Source: Rhodococcus sp. H36-A4
Lineage (GTDB): Bacteria; Actinomycetota; Actinomycetes; Mycobacteriales; Mycobacteriaceae
DNA length: 64,000 nt
Reading direction: 5' to 3'
NCBI RefSeq assembly: GCF_027158005.1
Contig: NZ_JAPVLQ010000003.1
Location: 186,001-250,000 of the forward strand
Program-made: the position numbers and the translations under genes
Shown: piece after piece, positions 8,636 to 18,196 of the stretch
Numbering within the stretch: position 1 is the first letter of the stretch
Layout of the letters: each line of letters opens with the position of its first letter
The notes under the pieces: generated by a model
Told to the model about the DNA's origin: nothing
Databases searched by the model: none
What the model saw: only the letters and a program-made list of their open reading frames with translations

Positions 8636-9508
8636 GTGGCGAAAATCCTTGTGACCGGAGCGGGCGGACAGCTCGGCCGGCAGATACTGCACCTTTCGAA
8701 CAACAGCAACGGTGCGAGCAGCGTCACGACGCTCGGTGTGACCAGCGCAGAGCTGGACATCACCGACGCGAGGTCAGTTGCCGACGCCGTCGAGCCGGGC
8801 ATGGTGGTGATCAACTGCGCCGCCTATACCGCGGTCGATGCTGCAGAATCGGACGAAGCAACGGCGTCGAAGGTCAACGCAGACGGTCCCGAGAACCTGG
8901 CGATTGCTTGTGCGCGCGTCGGTGCGCGCCTCGTGCACGTCTCGACCGACTATGTGTTCGACGGCACCGCGACTTCTCCGTACCTACCTCAATCCCCGAC
9001 GGCCCCGCGCAGCGCTTACGGAAGAACCAAGCTAGCCGGTGAGGAGGCTGTCCTACGAGTGTTGCCCTCGGCAACGGTCGTGCGTACGGCCTGGGTCTAC
9101 ACCGGAACCGGGTCGGACTTCGTCTCGACGATGCTGCGCCTCGAACGTGAGCGAGACACCGTGTCGGTGGTGAACGATCAGATCGGATCACCGACCTATT
9201 CCCGTGATCTCGCGTCCGGATTGCTCGAACTCGCTGCTTCGCCGTCGAGCGGGCGGCCGATTCTTCATCTGACGAATACCGGTACAGCAAGCTGGTACGA
9301 ACTGGCACGTGCTGTTTTCGCCGGCGCGGGGGCAGACCCGGAACGCGTGTTGGCTTGTTCGAGTGCCGAGTTCGTGCGCCCCGCCCCCCGGCCGTCGTAC
9401 TCGGTGTTGTCTGCTGATGCTTGGACAGCTGCCGGCCTGACCCCCCTGCGGCCGTGGCGCGCAGCACTCTCCGATGCGTTGGGTGAGGTACGTGCCGGCG
9501 CGAGGTGA
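8636..9508 (+). CDS. rfbD: dTDP-4-dehydrorhamnose reductase RmlD
   Basis: 290 residues, extended short-chain reductase that makes dTDP-L-rhamnose with NAD(P)H. Visible: the Rossmann GAGGQLG loop at residues 8-14, INCAAYTAVDAAE, HVSTDYVFDG, the catalytic YGRTK (YxxxK) and VRTAWVYTG. GTG 8636 is chosen because the cofactor loop follows within seven residues; upstream in-frame sequence runs over the divergent LCP promoter. The product supplies rhamnose to the next gene, WbbL. Confidence 0.95.
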   Translation: MAKILVTGAGGQLGRQILHLSNNSNGASSVTTLGVTSAELDITDARSVADAVEPGMVVINCAAYTAVDAAESDEATASKVNADGPENLAIACARVGARLVHVSTDYVFDGTATSPYLPQSPTAPRSAYGRTKLAGEEAVLRVLPSATVVRTAWVYTGTGSDFVSTMLRLERERDTVSVVNDQIGSPTYSRDLASGLLELAASPSSGRPILHLTNTGTASWYELARAVFAGAGADPERVLACSSAEFVRPAPRPSYSVLSADAWTAAGLTPLRPWRAALSDALGEVRAGAR

Positions 9509-9542
9509 GGCAATACCGGCTTCGCCGGTTAGTCTGGCCCGC

Positions 9543-10439
9543 GTGAGTTCCAAGCTGGCCGTCGTCACGGTGACCTATTCCCCCGGGAAGTATCTGGATC
9601 AATTCCTCTCCTCCCTCGCTTCGGCAACAGAGGAGGTGCCGCTCGTCATCATGGCCGACAATGGGTCGACCGATGGAAGCGTCGAGGCCGCGGACGCGCG
9701 CTACCCGCATGTGAGGTTGTTTCGAACCGGAGCCAATCTCGGCTACGGCGGGGCCGTCAACCGCGCGGTAGCCGAACTCGACGACGACATCGAGTTCGTT
9801 GTCGTCGCCAATCCCGATGTGCGGTGGCATCCTGGATCTCTCGACGGTTTGCTTGCCGCGGCGGAGCGATGGCCTCGCGCGGGTGCGCTCGGGCCTCTCA
9901 TCCGCGAGCCCGACGGCACCAGGTACCCGTCTGCTCGCGCAGTTCCGGACCTCACCTCAGGTGTCGGACATGCTGTCCTCGGCAAGATCTGGCCGGGCAA
10001 TCCGTGGACGCAACGTTATCGGCAGGACAACGAGGCGGTGACCGAACGTGCTGTCGGCTGGTTGTCCGGATCTTGCCTTTTGCTTCGTCGTGCCGCTTTC
10101 GATTCCGTCAACGGGTTCGACTCCCGTTACTTCATGTATATGGAGGACGTCGACTTGGGGGATCGACTCGGAACCGCCGGATGGCTGAATGTCTACGTGC
10201 CCGACGTGGAAATCACCCACACCAAAGGCCATGCGGCAGGACGACATCCAGAGTTGATGCTGCCGGCGCATCACACGAGTGCGTACAGGTTTCAGGCAGA
10301 CCGGCACCCCCATCCCTGGCAGGCTCCCATACGATGGGTTCTGCGAGCGGGCCTGGCGGTGCGCTCGAAGGTGGTTGTGGCTGCGGCACTTCGACAGCGA
10401 CAGATCGACGAGAATAGAGAGGCCGACCATGTCAGCTGA
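9543..10439 (+). CDS. wbbL: Rhamnosyltransferase WbbL (GT2)
   Basis: 298 residues, GT-A family 2 glycosyltransferase. Motifs: VVTVTYSPG at the start, ADNGSTDGS, VVANPDV (the metal-binding region), VGWLSGSCLLLRR and FMYMEDVDLGDRLG, which closely match mycobacterial WbbL1. That enzyme adds L-rhamnose to GlcNAc-PP-decaprenol and so builds the arabinogalactan-peptidoglycan linker. GTG 9543 was chosen because homology begins there; an in-frame ATG at 9474 would overlap rmlD. The end overlaps the next gene by 11 bp. Confidence 0.94.
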   Translation: MSSKLAVVTVTYSPGKYLDQFLSSLASATEEVPLVIMADNGSTDGSVEAADARYPHVRLFRTGANLGYGGAVNRAVAELDDDIEFVVVANPDVRWHPGSLDGLLAAAERWPRAGALGPLIREPDGTRYPSARAVPDLTSGVGHAVLGKIWPGNPWTQRYRQDNEAVTERAVGWLSGSCLLLRRAAFDSVNGFDSRYFMYMEDVDLGDRLGTAGWLNVYVPDVEITHTKGHAAGRHPELMLPAHHTSAYRFQADRHPHPWQAPIRWVLRAGLAVRSKVVVAAALRQRQIDENREADHVS

Positions 10440-11514
10440 AACCCGCTCCAACACAGATGCCGTAATCCTTGTGGGCGGCAAAGGAACTCGCCTGCGGCCA
10501 CTCACACTGTCGGCGCCGAAGCCTATGTTGCCGACTGCCGGGTTGCCTTTCCTGACGCATCTGCTCGCCCGTATCAAGGCCGCAGGAATCGATCACGTGG
10601 TGTTGGGTACATCGTTCAAAGCCGAGGTATTCGAGGACTACTTCGGTGACGGCTCGTCGCTCGGTATCGAACTCGAGTACGTCACCGAGACCGAGCCCAT
10701 GGGCACCGGAGGCGGTATTCGCAACGTTCTACCGAGGTTGCGGGCAGACAACGTCGTCGTGTTCAACGGAGACGTCCTCGGCGGAACCGACTTGACCGCC
10801 GTCCTGGACACCCATGAGCGGACCGAGGCCGATGTGACGCTGCATCTCGTGCGCGTCGGTGATCCTCGTGCCTTCGGTTGTGTACCCACCGATGCCGACG
10901 GGCGAGTGACAGCGTTCCTGGAGAAGGCTCAGGATCCGCCGACGGACCAGATCAATGCTGGTTGCTACGTATTCAAGCGTGAGATCATCGAGACCATTCC
11001 GCATGATCGGCCGGTATCGGTCGAGCGGGAAGTGTTTCCCTCCCTTCTCGCCGATGGTCGTCGGGTCTTCGGCCATGTGGACAGTGCATATTGGCGTGAC
11101 ATGGGAACCCCGGAAGACTTCGTTCAGGGCTCGGCGGATCTCGTGCGCGGCATCGCTCCATCGCCGGCGTTGAACGGCACCCGAGGCGAATCCCTAGTCC
11201 ATCCCAGCGCGGGCGTTGCTCCCGGTGCGCTGCTGATCGGTGGCACCGTCATCGGCCGTGGCGCGGAGATCGGCGCAGGTGCCCGTCTCGACGGCGCGGT
11301 CGTGTTCGACGGTGCGGTCGTCGAAGCGGGTGCAGTCGTCGAGCGTTCGATCCTGGGATTCGGTGTACGCATCGGACCGCGCGCACTGATCCGTGACGCC
11401 ATCATCGGCGACGGAGCCGATATCGGTGCCCGCTGTGAACTGCTTCGTGGCGCCAGAGTGTGGCCGGGGGTCAAGTTGCCCGACGGCGGAGTCCGGTTCT
11501 CCACCGACGTCTGA
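10429..11514 (+). CDS. Mannose-1-phosphate guanylyltransferase (GDP-mannose pyrophosphorylase)
   Basis: 361 residues. The N-terminal nucleotidyltransferase domain begins AVILVGGKGTRLRPLT with K in SAPKPMLP, then VVFNGDVLGG; the C-terminal third is a left-handed beta-helix of hexapeptide repeats (GAEIGAGARLDGAVV onward). It makes GDP-mannose from mannose-1-phosphate and GTP (Rv3264c-type) for mannosylated lipids and glycoproteins. Start ATG 10429 lies inside wbbL, giving translational coupling. A related specificity (glucose-1-phosphate) cannot be excluded from motifs alone, but manB and manA nearby favour mannose. Confidence 0.9.
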   Translation: MSAETRSNTDAVILVGGKGTRLRPLTLSAPKPMLPTAGLPFLTHLLARIKAAGIDHVVLGTSFKAEVFEDYFGDGSSLGIELEYVTETEPMGTGGGIRNVLPRLRADNVVVFNGDVLGGTDLTAVLDTHERTEADVTLHLVRVGDPRAFGCVPTDADGRVTAFLEKAQDPPTDQINAGCYVFKREIIETIPHDRPVSVEREVFPSLLADGRRVFGHVDSAYWRDMGTPEDFVQGSADLVRGIAPSPALNGTRGESLVHPSAGVAPGALLIGGTVIGRGAEIGAGARLDGAVVFDGAVVEAGAVVERSILGFGVRIGPRALIRDAIIGDGADIGARCELLRGARVWPGVKLPDGGVRFSTDV

Positions 11515-11519
11515 TGTCG

Positions 11520-12068
11520 CTAGCGCAGTAGCGCGAGCTCGACGAGATGGGTGATCGTGTCCTTCTCGGCGGTGTCGGGAAGTGCGTCGACGGGCCACCA
11601 CCGCAGGTCCGTGGATTCCGCACTGCGGACGGCCTGGGCCCCGACGGGGGCGCGCACCAAGAATCTCAGGTCGAGGTGCCGGGTGGGCTTGCCGAGCGAA
11701 CACGTGATCGGGTGTGTGTGCGCGGACAGCAGAGCCGGGTCGATGTCGAGATTGTCGATCCCGGACTCTTCCCGAGCTTCCCGCAACGCGGCGTCGACCA
11801 CCGTGTCGTCGGATTCTTCGCAATGACCGCCCAGCTGGATCCAACGGCCCACCCGCGGGTGCAGGGTGAGAAGTACATTGCGGCCCTCCGCGTCGAGAAC
11901 CAGCGAAGATGCCGTGAGGTGCCCTGCTTCGTTGGCTCGCAGGCAGGCGTCGGCATTGCTGTCGACGAAGGCGAGCATCGTGTGACGGAGCGAATCTTCG
12001 TGCCACTGGCTCGTCCGCCACTGCTCCAGCACAGTAGTGGCGGAGCGACGGAGCGTGCTCGAACTCAT
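11520..12068 (-). CDS. Nudix hydrolase
   Basis: About 182 residues. The Nudix box is present as GGHCEESD followed by REAREESGI, the one-residue-longer variant common in the GGHxE subgroup, and it is preceded by RVGRWIQLGG. Such enzymes hydrolyse nucleoside-diphosphate derivatives; the substrate is unknown. The start ATG 12068 lies 2 bp from the fbiB stop, and the longer in-frame extension would run into fbiB, so the short start is preferred. It is the third gene of an fbiA-fbiB operon and may clean up nucleotide by-products, which is inference. Confidence 0.88.
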   Translation of the reverse strand: MSSSTLRRSATTVLEQWRTSQWHEDSLRHTMLAFVDSNADACLRANEAGHLTASSLVLDAEGRNVLLTLHPRVGRWIQLGGHCEESDDTVVDAALREAREESGIDNLDIDPALLSAHTHPITCSLGKPTRHLDLRFLVRAPVGAQAVRSAESTDLRWWPVDALPDTAEKDTITHLVELALLR

Positions 12069-12069
12069 C

Positions 12070-13425
12070 TCACATCTCCAGTAGTTCGTCACCCAATGGG
12101 TGTGGTTTCCGCAGATCGACAGGGCTGTCCGGATGACCGATTGCGATGGCGCCCAGGGCTCTCCAGTCGGTGGGCACGCCCAACTCGCTGCGCACCAAAT
12201 CAGCAGCGAAAATCGTCGAGCCGATCCAACAGCTACCGAGTCCTCGCACTGCCAGCGCCACGAGCAGGCCTTGCACCGCGGCGCCGACCGCAACGGTGAA
12301 CATGGTTTCCTCGGCTCGGTTTCGGCGCTCGTCGGGATACGTGTGTGCGCCGTCGGGTACGCAGAAGGGGATCACGATTTCGGGCGCATCGAACAAGATG
12401 TCGCCACGTGAAGTTCTGCGCTCTATCTGCTCGTCGGTGTATCCGTCCGAGCGGAGGTCCTCACTCCACTTTTCTTTCATCTTGTTCAACAGTTGGGTGC
12501 GCAGAGCCGGGGTGCGAACCCACACGAATCGAACTGGATGGGTGTGGTGCGGTGCGGGAGCAGTCAATGCTTCGGCGACGGCGCCGCGTATCTCCTCTGG
12601 ATCCACCGATTCGCCGGTGAAGGAACGAACCGAGCGGCGAACGAGAAGCGCCTCCCGTCGCCCCCTGTCGATCGACTCGTTGGTACCGAGCCAGAACAGG
12701 TCTTCCTCTCCGCTGCGTACCAAATCCCTTGCGCCGGTGCCATTGTCGGTCGGCTTCAGGCCACGTACGACGGCAACCGGAACGGCGCCGAGCTTTCCCT
12801 TGACCAGATCGCCTGCAGCAGCGATCTCGTCGGCGACAGCGACTTCGGTCACGATCAACTCGTTACCTTGGCCGTCCTCGGCGCCGGCATAGCCATGGAT
12901 CACGGCGAGACCGGCCGAGCCGATCGCGGCATCGATCTGTCCGATTCGCCACGCGCGCCCCATGGTGTCGGTGATGACGACGCCGACGTCGACACCGAGC
13001 GATGACGCCAGGGCTGCTCGTATGGCGGCAGCGCTTGCATCAGGATCTCGCGGGAGCAGAGCCAATTCGGCCCGATCGACGTTGGATCCATCGATTCCAG
13101 AGGCGGCCTGCACTATGCCGAGTCGATTCTCGGTGATCAGTGTTCGACCTTTGCGAGCAACGATTCGAACGGCTTCCTGCTCGACCAGCAGTCTTCGCGC
13201 GGCATCTCGTTCTTCTGGATCCAGTGGTGCGTCGACCAGTCGACCTTCGGCCTTGGACACGATCTTGCTGGTTACCACCAATATGTCGTCGTTGCGAATC
13301 CACGGTGCGCACGCGGCTATCGAGGACGCAACATCGTCCCCCGGCCGAAACTCCGGTAACCCGGTCACCGGGATGATCTCGATGCTGCCGCCAGGCGCAT
13401 GGTCGGTCGGAATCGGCTCGGTCAC
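12070..13425 (-). CDS. fbiB: Bifunctional F420:gamma-glutamyl ligase / dehydro-F420 reductase FbiB
   Basis: 451 residues, two domains. The N-terminal CofE-like ligase (about 1-245) adds glutamates to F420-0 and shows [15 protein letters not shown] and [17 protein letters not shown]. The C-terminal nitroreductase-like FMN domain (about 255-451) shows [13 protein letters not shown] and [15 protein letters not shown]; in mycobacteria it reduces dehydro-F420-0. Full length matches the two-domain actinobacterial form. It starts at GTG 13425, overlapping the fbiA stop by four bases. Confidence 0.95.
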   Translation of the reverse strand: MTEPIPTDHAPGGSIEIIPVTGLPEFRPGDDVASSIAACAPWIRNDDILVVTSKIVSKAEGRLVDAPLDPEERDAARRLLVEQEAVRIVARKGRTLITENRLGIVQAASGIDGSNVDRAELALLPRDPDASAAAIRAALASSLGVDVGVVITDTMGRAWRIGQIDAAIGSAGLAVIHGYAGAEDGQGNELIVTEVAVADEIAAAGDLVKGKLGAVPVAVVRGLKPTDNGTGARDLVRSGEEDLFWLGTNESIDRGRREALLVRRSVRSFTGESVDPEEIRGAVAEALTAPAPHHTHPVRFVWVRTPALRTQLLNKMKEKWSEDLRSDGYTDEQIERRTSRGDILFDAPEIVIPFCVPDGAHTYPDERRNRAEETMFTVAVGAAVQGLLVALAVRGLGSCWIGSTIFAADLVRSELGVPTDWRALGAIAIGHPDSPVDLRKPHPLGDELLEM

Positions 13426-14390
13426 AGCTCGAGTCCAGCCGAACGAAGTGCCGCTGCGGCCATCAGAGCGGTCGTTTCGGGGTCGGTCATCAGTAACGGC
13501 ACGCTGTGTACATCAACGCCGGGAATGGTGGCCTGATCGGTCGAATGGATCAACCATGCGTCGAGGATTCCGGTGTCCGATCGTGCGCCGTAGTGACGGC
13601 CGACGGCCTCGGCGGATGTCTCGACACCGATGACGGTCAGACATTCGTCTGCCATCCCGCGCAACGGCTTTCCGTCCACTACCGGCGACAGACCGACAAC
13701 CTTGGCCGACGTCGTACGTAGTGCACTGCGGATTCCGGGGACAGCGAGGATCGCGCCGACGCTCACCACCGGATTGGATGGAGCCAGGATCACGGCGTCG
13801 GCGTCGGCGAGGGCATCGAGGACCCCGGGTGCCGGAGTTGCTTGTTCGGCACCGATATTGGCGAAACTGTGTGTTGGAATCTGTGCTCGGTAGCGAACCC
13901 ACCACTCTTGAAAGTGGATTGCTCGCTGAGTGTCCCCGTCTGTTTCGTCCGGGTCGGTGACGACGACGTGTGTCTCGCTCCGGTCGTCGGTCACCGGTAG
14001 CAGTCGCACGCCTGGCTTCCATCGGTTGCACAAGGCTTCGGTCACCGCCGAGAGTGGATATCCGGTCCTGAGCATCCGACTCCGGATGAGATGTGTGGCA
14101 ATGTCCCTGTCGCCGAGCCCGAACCAATCCGGGTCGGCCCCGTACGCGGCGAGTTCGTCACGCGCGTGCCAAGTCTCCGCGATGCGTCCCCAACCACGCT
14201 CGGTATCGATGCCGTCGCCCAGGGTGTACATACATGTGTCGAGGTCGGGGCAGATGCGTAAACCGTGCATCCACACGTCGTCTCCGACATTGACGATCGC
14301 AGTAATCTCGTCGTCGTCCCCGAGCAGTGTTTTGAGGCCCTGAAGGAACCGGGCTCCGCCGACTCCACCGACCAAGACAGTCACTTTCAC
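13422..14390 (-). CDS. fbiA: 2-phospho-L-lactate/phosphoenolpyruvate transferase FbiA (CofD)
   Basis: 322 residues starting [17 protein letters not shown], the CofD signature. It transfers a three-carbon phospho-acid, in mycobacteria derived from phosphoenolpyruvate, to the deazaflavin Fo to make (dehydro-)F420-0. Other family segments are [20 protein letters not shown] and [13 protein letters not shown]. Start codon is GTG 14390. It heads the fbiA-fbiB-Nudix operon, diverging from whiB2. A short palindrome at 14411-14425 lies just upstream. Confidence 0.95.
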   Translation of the reverse strand: MKVTVLVGGVGGARFLQGLKTLLGDDDEITAIVNVGDDVWMHGLRICPDLDTCMYTLGDGIDTERGWGRIAETWHARDELAAYGADPDWFGLGDRDIATHLIRSRMLRTGYPLSAVTEALCNRWKPGVRLLPVTDDRSETHVVVTDPDETDGDTQRAIHFQEWWVRYRAQIPTHSFANIGAEQATPAPGVLDALADADAVILAPSNPVVSVGAILAVPGIRSALRTTSAKVVGLSPVVDGKPLRGMADECLTVIGVETSAEAVGRHYGARSDTGILDAWLIHSTDQATIPGVDVHSVPLLMTDPETTALMAAAALRSAGLEL

Positions 14391-14410
14391 AGATTCAGAG
14401 CCTAGGCGCT

Positions 14411-14425
14411 CGGTCGAATCGACCG
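14411..14425. promoter_or_regulatory. Palindrome upstream of fbiA
   Basis: Inverted repeat CGGTCG-AAT-CGACCG with 6-bp arms, 21-35 bp upstream of the fbiA start codon in the fbiA/whiB2 gap. Its position suits an operator, but no regulator is identified. Confidence 0.4.
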
Positions 14426-14583
14426 GTCGGCGCCCGCCATCTCGGCGGCGCTGGGACGGTGAAATCCGGACTCACTCCCGGTTTCGGTGCGTTTTTCGGG
14501 GCGCGACACGCCGATGACAGGGGATTATTCGGGGAGAGGGCTGATTCCGACCTGGAGATGGTATTGCAATATCCCGTATCGGC

Positions 14584-14613
14584 TTGACCGCAACCTACTT
14601 CGGCGTGTCTAAT
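14584..14613 (+). promoter_or_regulatory. Candidate whiB2 promoter
   Basis: TTGACC at 14584-14589, an 18-bp spacer, and TCTAAT at 14608-14613. Transcription would start about 14620-14621, at the first in-frame ATG of whiB2, so a leaderless mRNA is possible. This is sequence inspection only. Confidence 0.45.
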
Positions 14614-14620
14614 CACATTT

Positions 14621-15487
14621 ATGTCATTACCCGGTCGTCAGGCGAGTTCGCTTGGAGTGGCCCTTGATTCGAACACTCGTTCCCATGTGACGTCAAGTAT
14701 GCCGGAGCGTGTGTTGGAAGTCGATGGTTGGGGTATGGCTACGAATATCGGCGCGGGGCAAGGTGTTCGGAACCGACCGGAAATTTCTGCGCTATCGAAT
14801 GGTGAGGAGGCGGAAGCGATGTACGACCAGTACGTGGCACGTGAACAGCGGGACGAACCCCAGGCTCACCTCAGCGTAGTCAGCGACGCGTCGCAGACCG
14901 ATTCCCGAGTACGCGCGGCACGAGGCGACTACGGGAACCGTATGAACGACAAGACTTTTGCGACACATGTAGATGGCGGCCGCTCGGATGCACTAGCTGT
15001 CGGTGTAGCTGCAGCGGACGAGGACCTCGGCCGCGATTCTGTGGTGCAGGGGTCGGTAGATTCCGACGATCGGGCCGATTCCGATTCAGGTTCAATGGTT
15101 TCCAGCGCTATCGGTGCCGATCGCGATTCCGTGGCGCTTGTCTCCGCGGACGTGGATTTCGAGGATGAAGACGACTCGGTGGGGGAGGGAACCGCTCTGC
15201 CAGTTCGTGTTCCGGAAAGGCCGTTCCTGAGCGCAGTCGCCGGATTCGATCGAATGTTCGAGGAGATCGAAGATCAGTGGCAAGAGCGTGCGCTGTGCGC
15301 GCAGACCGATCCTGAGGCATTTTTTCCCGAGAAGGGTGGATCGACTCGGGAAGCAAAACGTATCTGCCTCGGTTGCGATGTCAAGGGCGAATGCCTCGAG
15401 TACGCGCTTGCCAAGGATGAGCGTTTCGGAATCTGGGGAGGACTGTCGGAGCGGGAGCGTCGTCGGCTCAAGCGGGGTATCGGCTAG
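14621..15487 (+). CDS. whiB2: WhiB2-type iron-sulfur regulator with long N-terminal extension
   Basis: 288 residues if the first ATG is used. The C-terminal ~70 residues are a Wbl domain almost identical to WhiB2: four cysteines C226, C249, C252 and C258 for a 4Fe-4S cluster, then GIWGGLSERERRRLKRG. WhiB2 controls septation and division. The first ~200 residues are acidic, low in hydrophobic structure and absent from the ~90-residue mycobacterial protein. Alternative starts are ATG 14819, which has GGAGG well placed upstream, and ATG 15255 close to the domain. The promoter position supports a leaderless 14621 start; the true N-terminus is open. Confidence 0.85.
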   Translation: MSLPGRQASSLGVALDSNTRSHVTSSMPERVLEVDGWGMATNIGAGQGVRNRPEISALSNGEEAEAMYDQYVAREQRDEPQAHLSVVSDASQTDSRVRAARGDYGNRMNDKTFATHVDGGRSDALAVGVAAADEDLGRDSVVQGSVDSDDRADSDSGSMVSSAIGADRDSVALVSADVDFEDEDDSVGEGTALPVRVPERPFLSAVAGFDRMFEEIEDQWQERALCAQTDPEAFFPEKGGSTREAKRICLGCDVKGECLEYALAKDERFGIWGGLSERERRRLKRGIG

Positions 15488-15513
15488 ATCGAAATTCGTG
15501 CCGAATCCCTCGG

Positions 15514-16002
15514 CTAACGTTCCTCTTCCATACCCGGGTCGATGATGTCGGGGTCGACTCCTAGGTAGGTCGCAACCTGTTCGACGAGTACCTCGTAGAG
15601 AAGATCCTCCAGATCCTCCGGGTGCTTGGCTCGTCGCTCCAGTGGGCGCCTGAACAATACGATCCGTGCGCGTGTCGAATCACCGCGCTTGTCGATGCCG
15701 GCCGGTACCAGTCTGGACAACGGAACGGGCCCCTCTGCTACCACTTCGGGAGGCCACGTGACCGATTCGGGATCTATGGCCCTGATTTTGGGTACTTCGT
15801 CGACCGCGATGTCCAGCCTCTCCAACCGCTCGTGCCACTTGTGGTCGATGCGAGCAAATGCCTCCAGCACCACGCGGTCGAATTTGTCTGCTCGCGATCG
15901 GTGCCCCGGGACGTTCGAGGGAAGCACCGGGCCGCGAACTCCGCGGCCGCGCCGGTCCGTAGATCGGGAGGTCGGTTGTCGTCCGGAGCCAGTTCGAGCC
16001 AT
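15514..16002 (-). CDS. Metallopeptidase-family (zincin-like) protein, degenerate HEXXH
   Basis: About 162 residues: an Arg-rich N-terminus of about 35, then a domain like the small zincin family (PF06262, Rv3259-type) with FDRVVLEAFARI and IVLFRRPLER. In the position where active members carry HExxHxxG, this protein reads LVEQVATYLGV: the Glu remains but both zinc histidines are gone. It is therefore probably not a functional protease of that kind. ATG 16002 is used; a TTG two codons earlier is possible. It diverges from the DUF3499 gene with a 75-bp gap. Confidence 0.82.
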   Translation of the reverse strand: MARTGSGRQPTSRSTDRRGRGVRGPVLPSNVPGHRSRADKFDRVVLEAFARIDHKWHERLERLDIAVDEVPKIRAIDPESVTWPPEVVAEGPVPLSRLVPAGIDKRGDSTRARIVLFRRPLERRAKHPEDLEDLLYEVLVEQVATYLGVDPDIIDPGMEEER

Positions 16003-16077
16003 GCCCAAGGTTATCGTCCGACCCTTCGCGGTGTGTCGGGCGGCGTGCAGTCGGAACCGAGGGATAGTCTCTTGCTC

Positions 16078-16500
16078 GTGAGATCACTGCGTGGATGCTG
16101 CCGGCCCGGGTGTAGTCGTTCGGCCGTCGCGACGCTCACGTATGTCTACTCGGACTCGACTGCCGTAGTGGGACCGCTTGCCACCGTCGCCGAACCCCAC
16201 TCATGGGACCTGTGTGAAGTACACGCTGTGACCACCACTGCCCCCAAGGGCTGGGAAATGGTTCGCTACGAGGGTGGCTTCACCACGACGACGCCCGACG
16301 AGGACGACTTGACGGCGCTGGCCGAAGCCGTTCGCGAAGCAGGCCGCGGCGATCGTGTCCGACGCGAGGATACCGAGTCGGTGGACCGAGTTCGAGAACG
16401 GGACATCCGCGCTGACGTAGTCGGAGATCGTCGGACGTCTGTGCCGGCACGGACCGGCCGACGGGGTCACCTGCGGGTGCTTCCGGATCCCACTTCCTGA
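16078..16500 (+). CDS. DUF3499 family protein (Rv3258c-like)
   Basis: 140 residues. The conserved N-terminal half has cysteines in GCCRPGCSRSA, a TLTYVYSDSTAVVGPL strand pair and WDLCEVHA, which together look like a small zinc-ribbon (CxxxC ... CxxH). The C-terminal half is charged and low complexity. Function is unknown. GTG 16078 was chosen because the cysteine motif follows within seven residues; the longer in-frame upstream region is antisense to the zincin gene. Family position next to whiB2 and manB is conserved. Confidence 0.85.
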   Translation: MRSLRGCCRPGCSRSAVATLTYVYSDSTAVVGPLATVAEPHSWDLCEVHAVTTTAPKGWEMVRYEGGFTTTTPDEDDLTALAEAVREAGRGDRVRREDTESVDRVRERDIRADVVGDRRTSVPARTGRRGHLRVLPDPTS

Positions 16501-16751
16501 CTTGCTGGTGATTCCCCGCGTTCTACCCGGCTGTTCGGCCTTTTGTTCCGTTCGCTGTTCCGTCGTCGTGCGCGGCGATTGTTTCGTTCCGTCCGGTCGC
16601 ATGGGGTCGGTCACAACTGGTCGGTTTTCTCGCGCTCCTCGCATCGAGTTGTGACAGATTCGACTCGAGAAGACGATGTCCGAAGGGCAAGGGCTTGGCC
16701 ACAGTGCCTCGCTTCTACCGCTCACCCCACCGAAATTCCGAGGAGTCGTTC

Positions 16752-18128
16752 GTGGCACGAACTGCCGAGTCCGTCAATGCAGTCATCAAGGCCTATGACG
16801 TACGAGGGTTGGTGGGCGAGCAGATCGACGCAGACTTCGTGCGAGACGTCGGCGCATCGTTCGCGCGATTGGTCCGAGAGAAGTCCGTCTCCCAGGTCGT
16901 GGTCGGACACGACATGCGCGCATCGTCACCGGAGTTGTCACGGGCATTCGCGGACGGAGTGACCTCACAGGGCCTCGACGTCGTCCATATAGGTCTTGCC
17001 TCGACCGATCAGCTCTACTTCGCATCAGGCGTCCTGGATTGCCCTGGTGCCATGTTCACCGCAAGCCACAATCCTGCGGAGTACAACGGCATCAAGCTGT
17101 GCCGCGCGGGAGCCAAGCCGGTAGGACAGGACACCGGACTCGGCACGATCAAGGCAGAGCTGGTCGACGGTGTTCCGCAATACGATGGGACACCGGGAAC
17201 CACATCGGATCGTGATGTTGTGTTCGAGTACGCCACTTTCGTGCGTGAGCTCGTCGATCTGTCTCAGATATCAGGTGTAAAGATCGCAGTCGACGCCGGA
17301 AACGGGATGGGCGGGCATACCGTGCCTGCTGTGTTCGATTCGCTGCCGGTCACCATCTACCCCCTCTATTTCGAGCTCGACGGAACCTTCCCCAATCACG
17401 AGGCCAACCCGCTCGACCCGAAGAATCTCGTCGACTTGCAGAAGTTCGTGCGCGAAACCGGTGCCGATATCGGATTGGCATTCGACGGCGACGCGGATCG
17501 GTGCTTCGTCGTCGACGAACTCGGTAATCCCGTCTCTCCTTCGGCCGTGACCGGGCTGGTAGCCGAGCGCGAGCTCGCCAAAGAACCCGGCGCGTCGGTG
17601 ATTTTCAATCTGATCACCTCCCATTCGGTTCCGGAGTTGGTGACAAGACTCGGTGGTACACCAGTGCGAACCAGGGTCGGTCATTCGTTCATCAAGCAGC
17701 AGATGGCAGAGACCGGTGCTGTTTTCGGCGGTGAGCACTCCGCCCACTACTACTTCCGCGATTTCTGGGGTGCGGACTCGGGGATGCTCGCTGCGCTGCA
17801 TGTTCTGGCAGCTCTCGGCGCTACAGACCGACCGCTCTCGGAGTTGATGAAGTCATACGAGTCGTATTCTGCGTCCGGGGAGATCAACTCGACGGTCGAT
17901 GATGCTGCCGAGCGCACGAGCGCAGTGCTCGTGGCCTTCGCGGACCGTACGGTATCGGTCGACCGGTTGGACGGTGTCACCATCGACCTCGCAGACGGTG
18001 CCTGGTTCAATCTCCGGGCATCGAATACCGAACCGCTGTTGCGCCTGAACGTCGAGGCCCGCACCAGCGAAGATGTCGACGCTTTGACCTCCGAGATATT
18101 GGGCATTGTGCGAGGACAACTGGAATAG
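16752..18128 (+). CDS. manB: Phosphomannomutase ManB
   Basis: 458 residues, alpha-D-phosphohexomutase. It interconverts mannose-6-phosphate and mannose-1-phosphate. Visible: VIKAYDVRGLVG at the N-terminus, the phosphoserine loop TASHNPAEYNGIK, the metal loop FDGDADRC, the sugar-binding GGEHSAHYYFRD, and the phosphate-binding RASNTEPLLRLN. GTG 16752 is selected because AGGAG lies 7-8 nt upstream and homology begins there. The preceding ~250 bp contains several GTTCCG repeats but no gene. Confidence 0.95.
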   Translation: MARTAESVNAVIKAYDVRGLVGEQIDADFVRDVGASFARLVREKSVSQVVVGHDMRASSPELSRAFADGVTSQGLDVVHIGLASTDQLYFASGVLDCPGAMFTASHNPAEYNGIKLCRAGAKPVGQDTGLGTIKAELVDGVPQYDGTPGTTSDRDVVFEYATFVRELVDLSQISGVKIAVDAGNGMGGHTVPAVFDSLPVTIYPLYFELDGTFPNHEANPLDPKNLVDLQKFVRETGADIGLAFDGDADRCFVVDELGNPVSPSAVTGLVAERELAKEPGASVIFNLITSHSVPELVTRLGGTPVRTRVGHSFIKQQMAETGAVFGGEHSAHYYFRDFWGADSGMLAALHVLAALGATDRPLSELMKSYESYSASGEINSTVDDAAERTSAVLVAFADRTVSVDRLDGVTIDLADGAWFNLRASNTEPLLRLNVEARTSEDVDALTSEILGIVRGQLE

Positions 18129-18196
18129 TGGACTACGAGACGCTCGCACTCACGAATGCACTCGGTCGGTGAGTGGACGTCGGTAAGGAAAGGACG

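Noticed and set aside
11520-12293. Longer form of the Nudix protein starting at 12293
   Set aside because: The extra 75 residues overlap fbiB and lack homology; ATG 12068 fits the operon.
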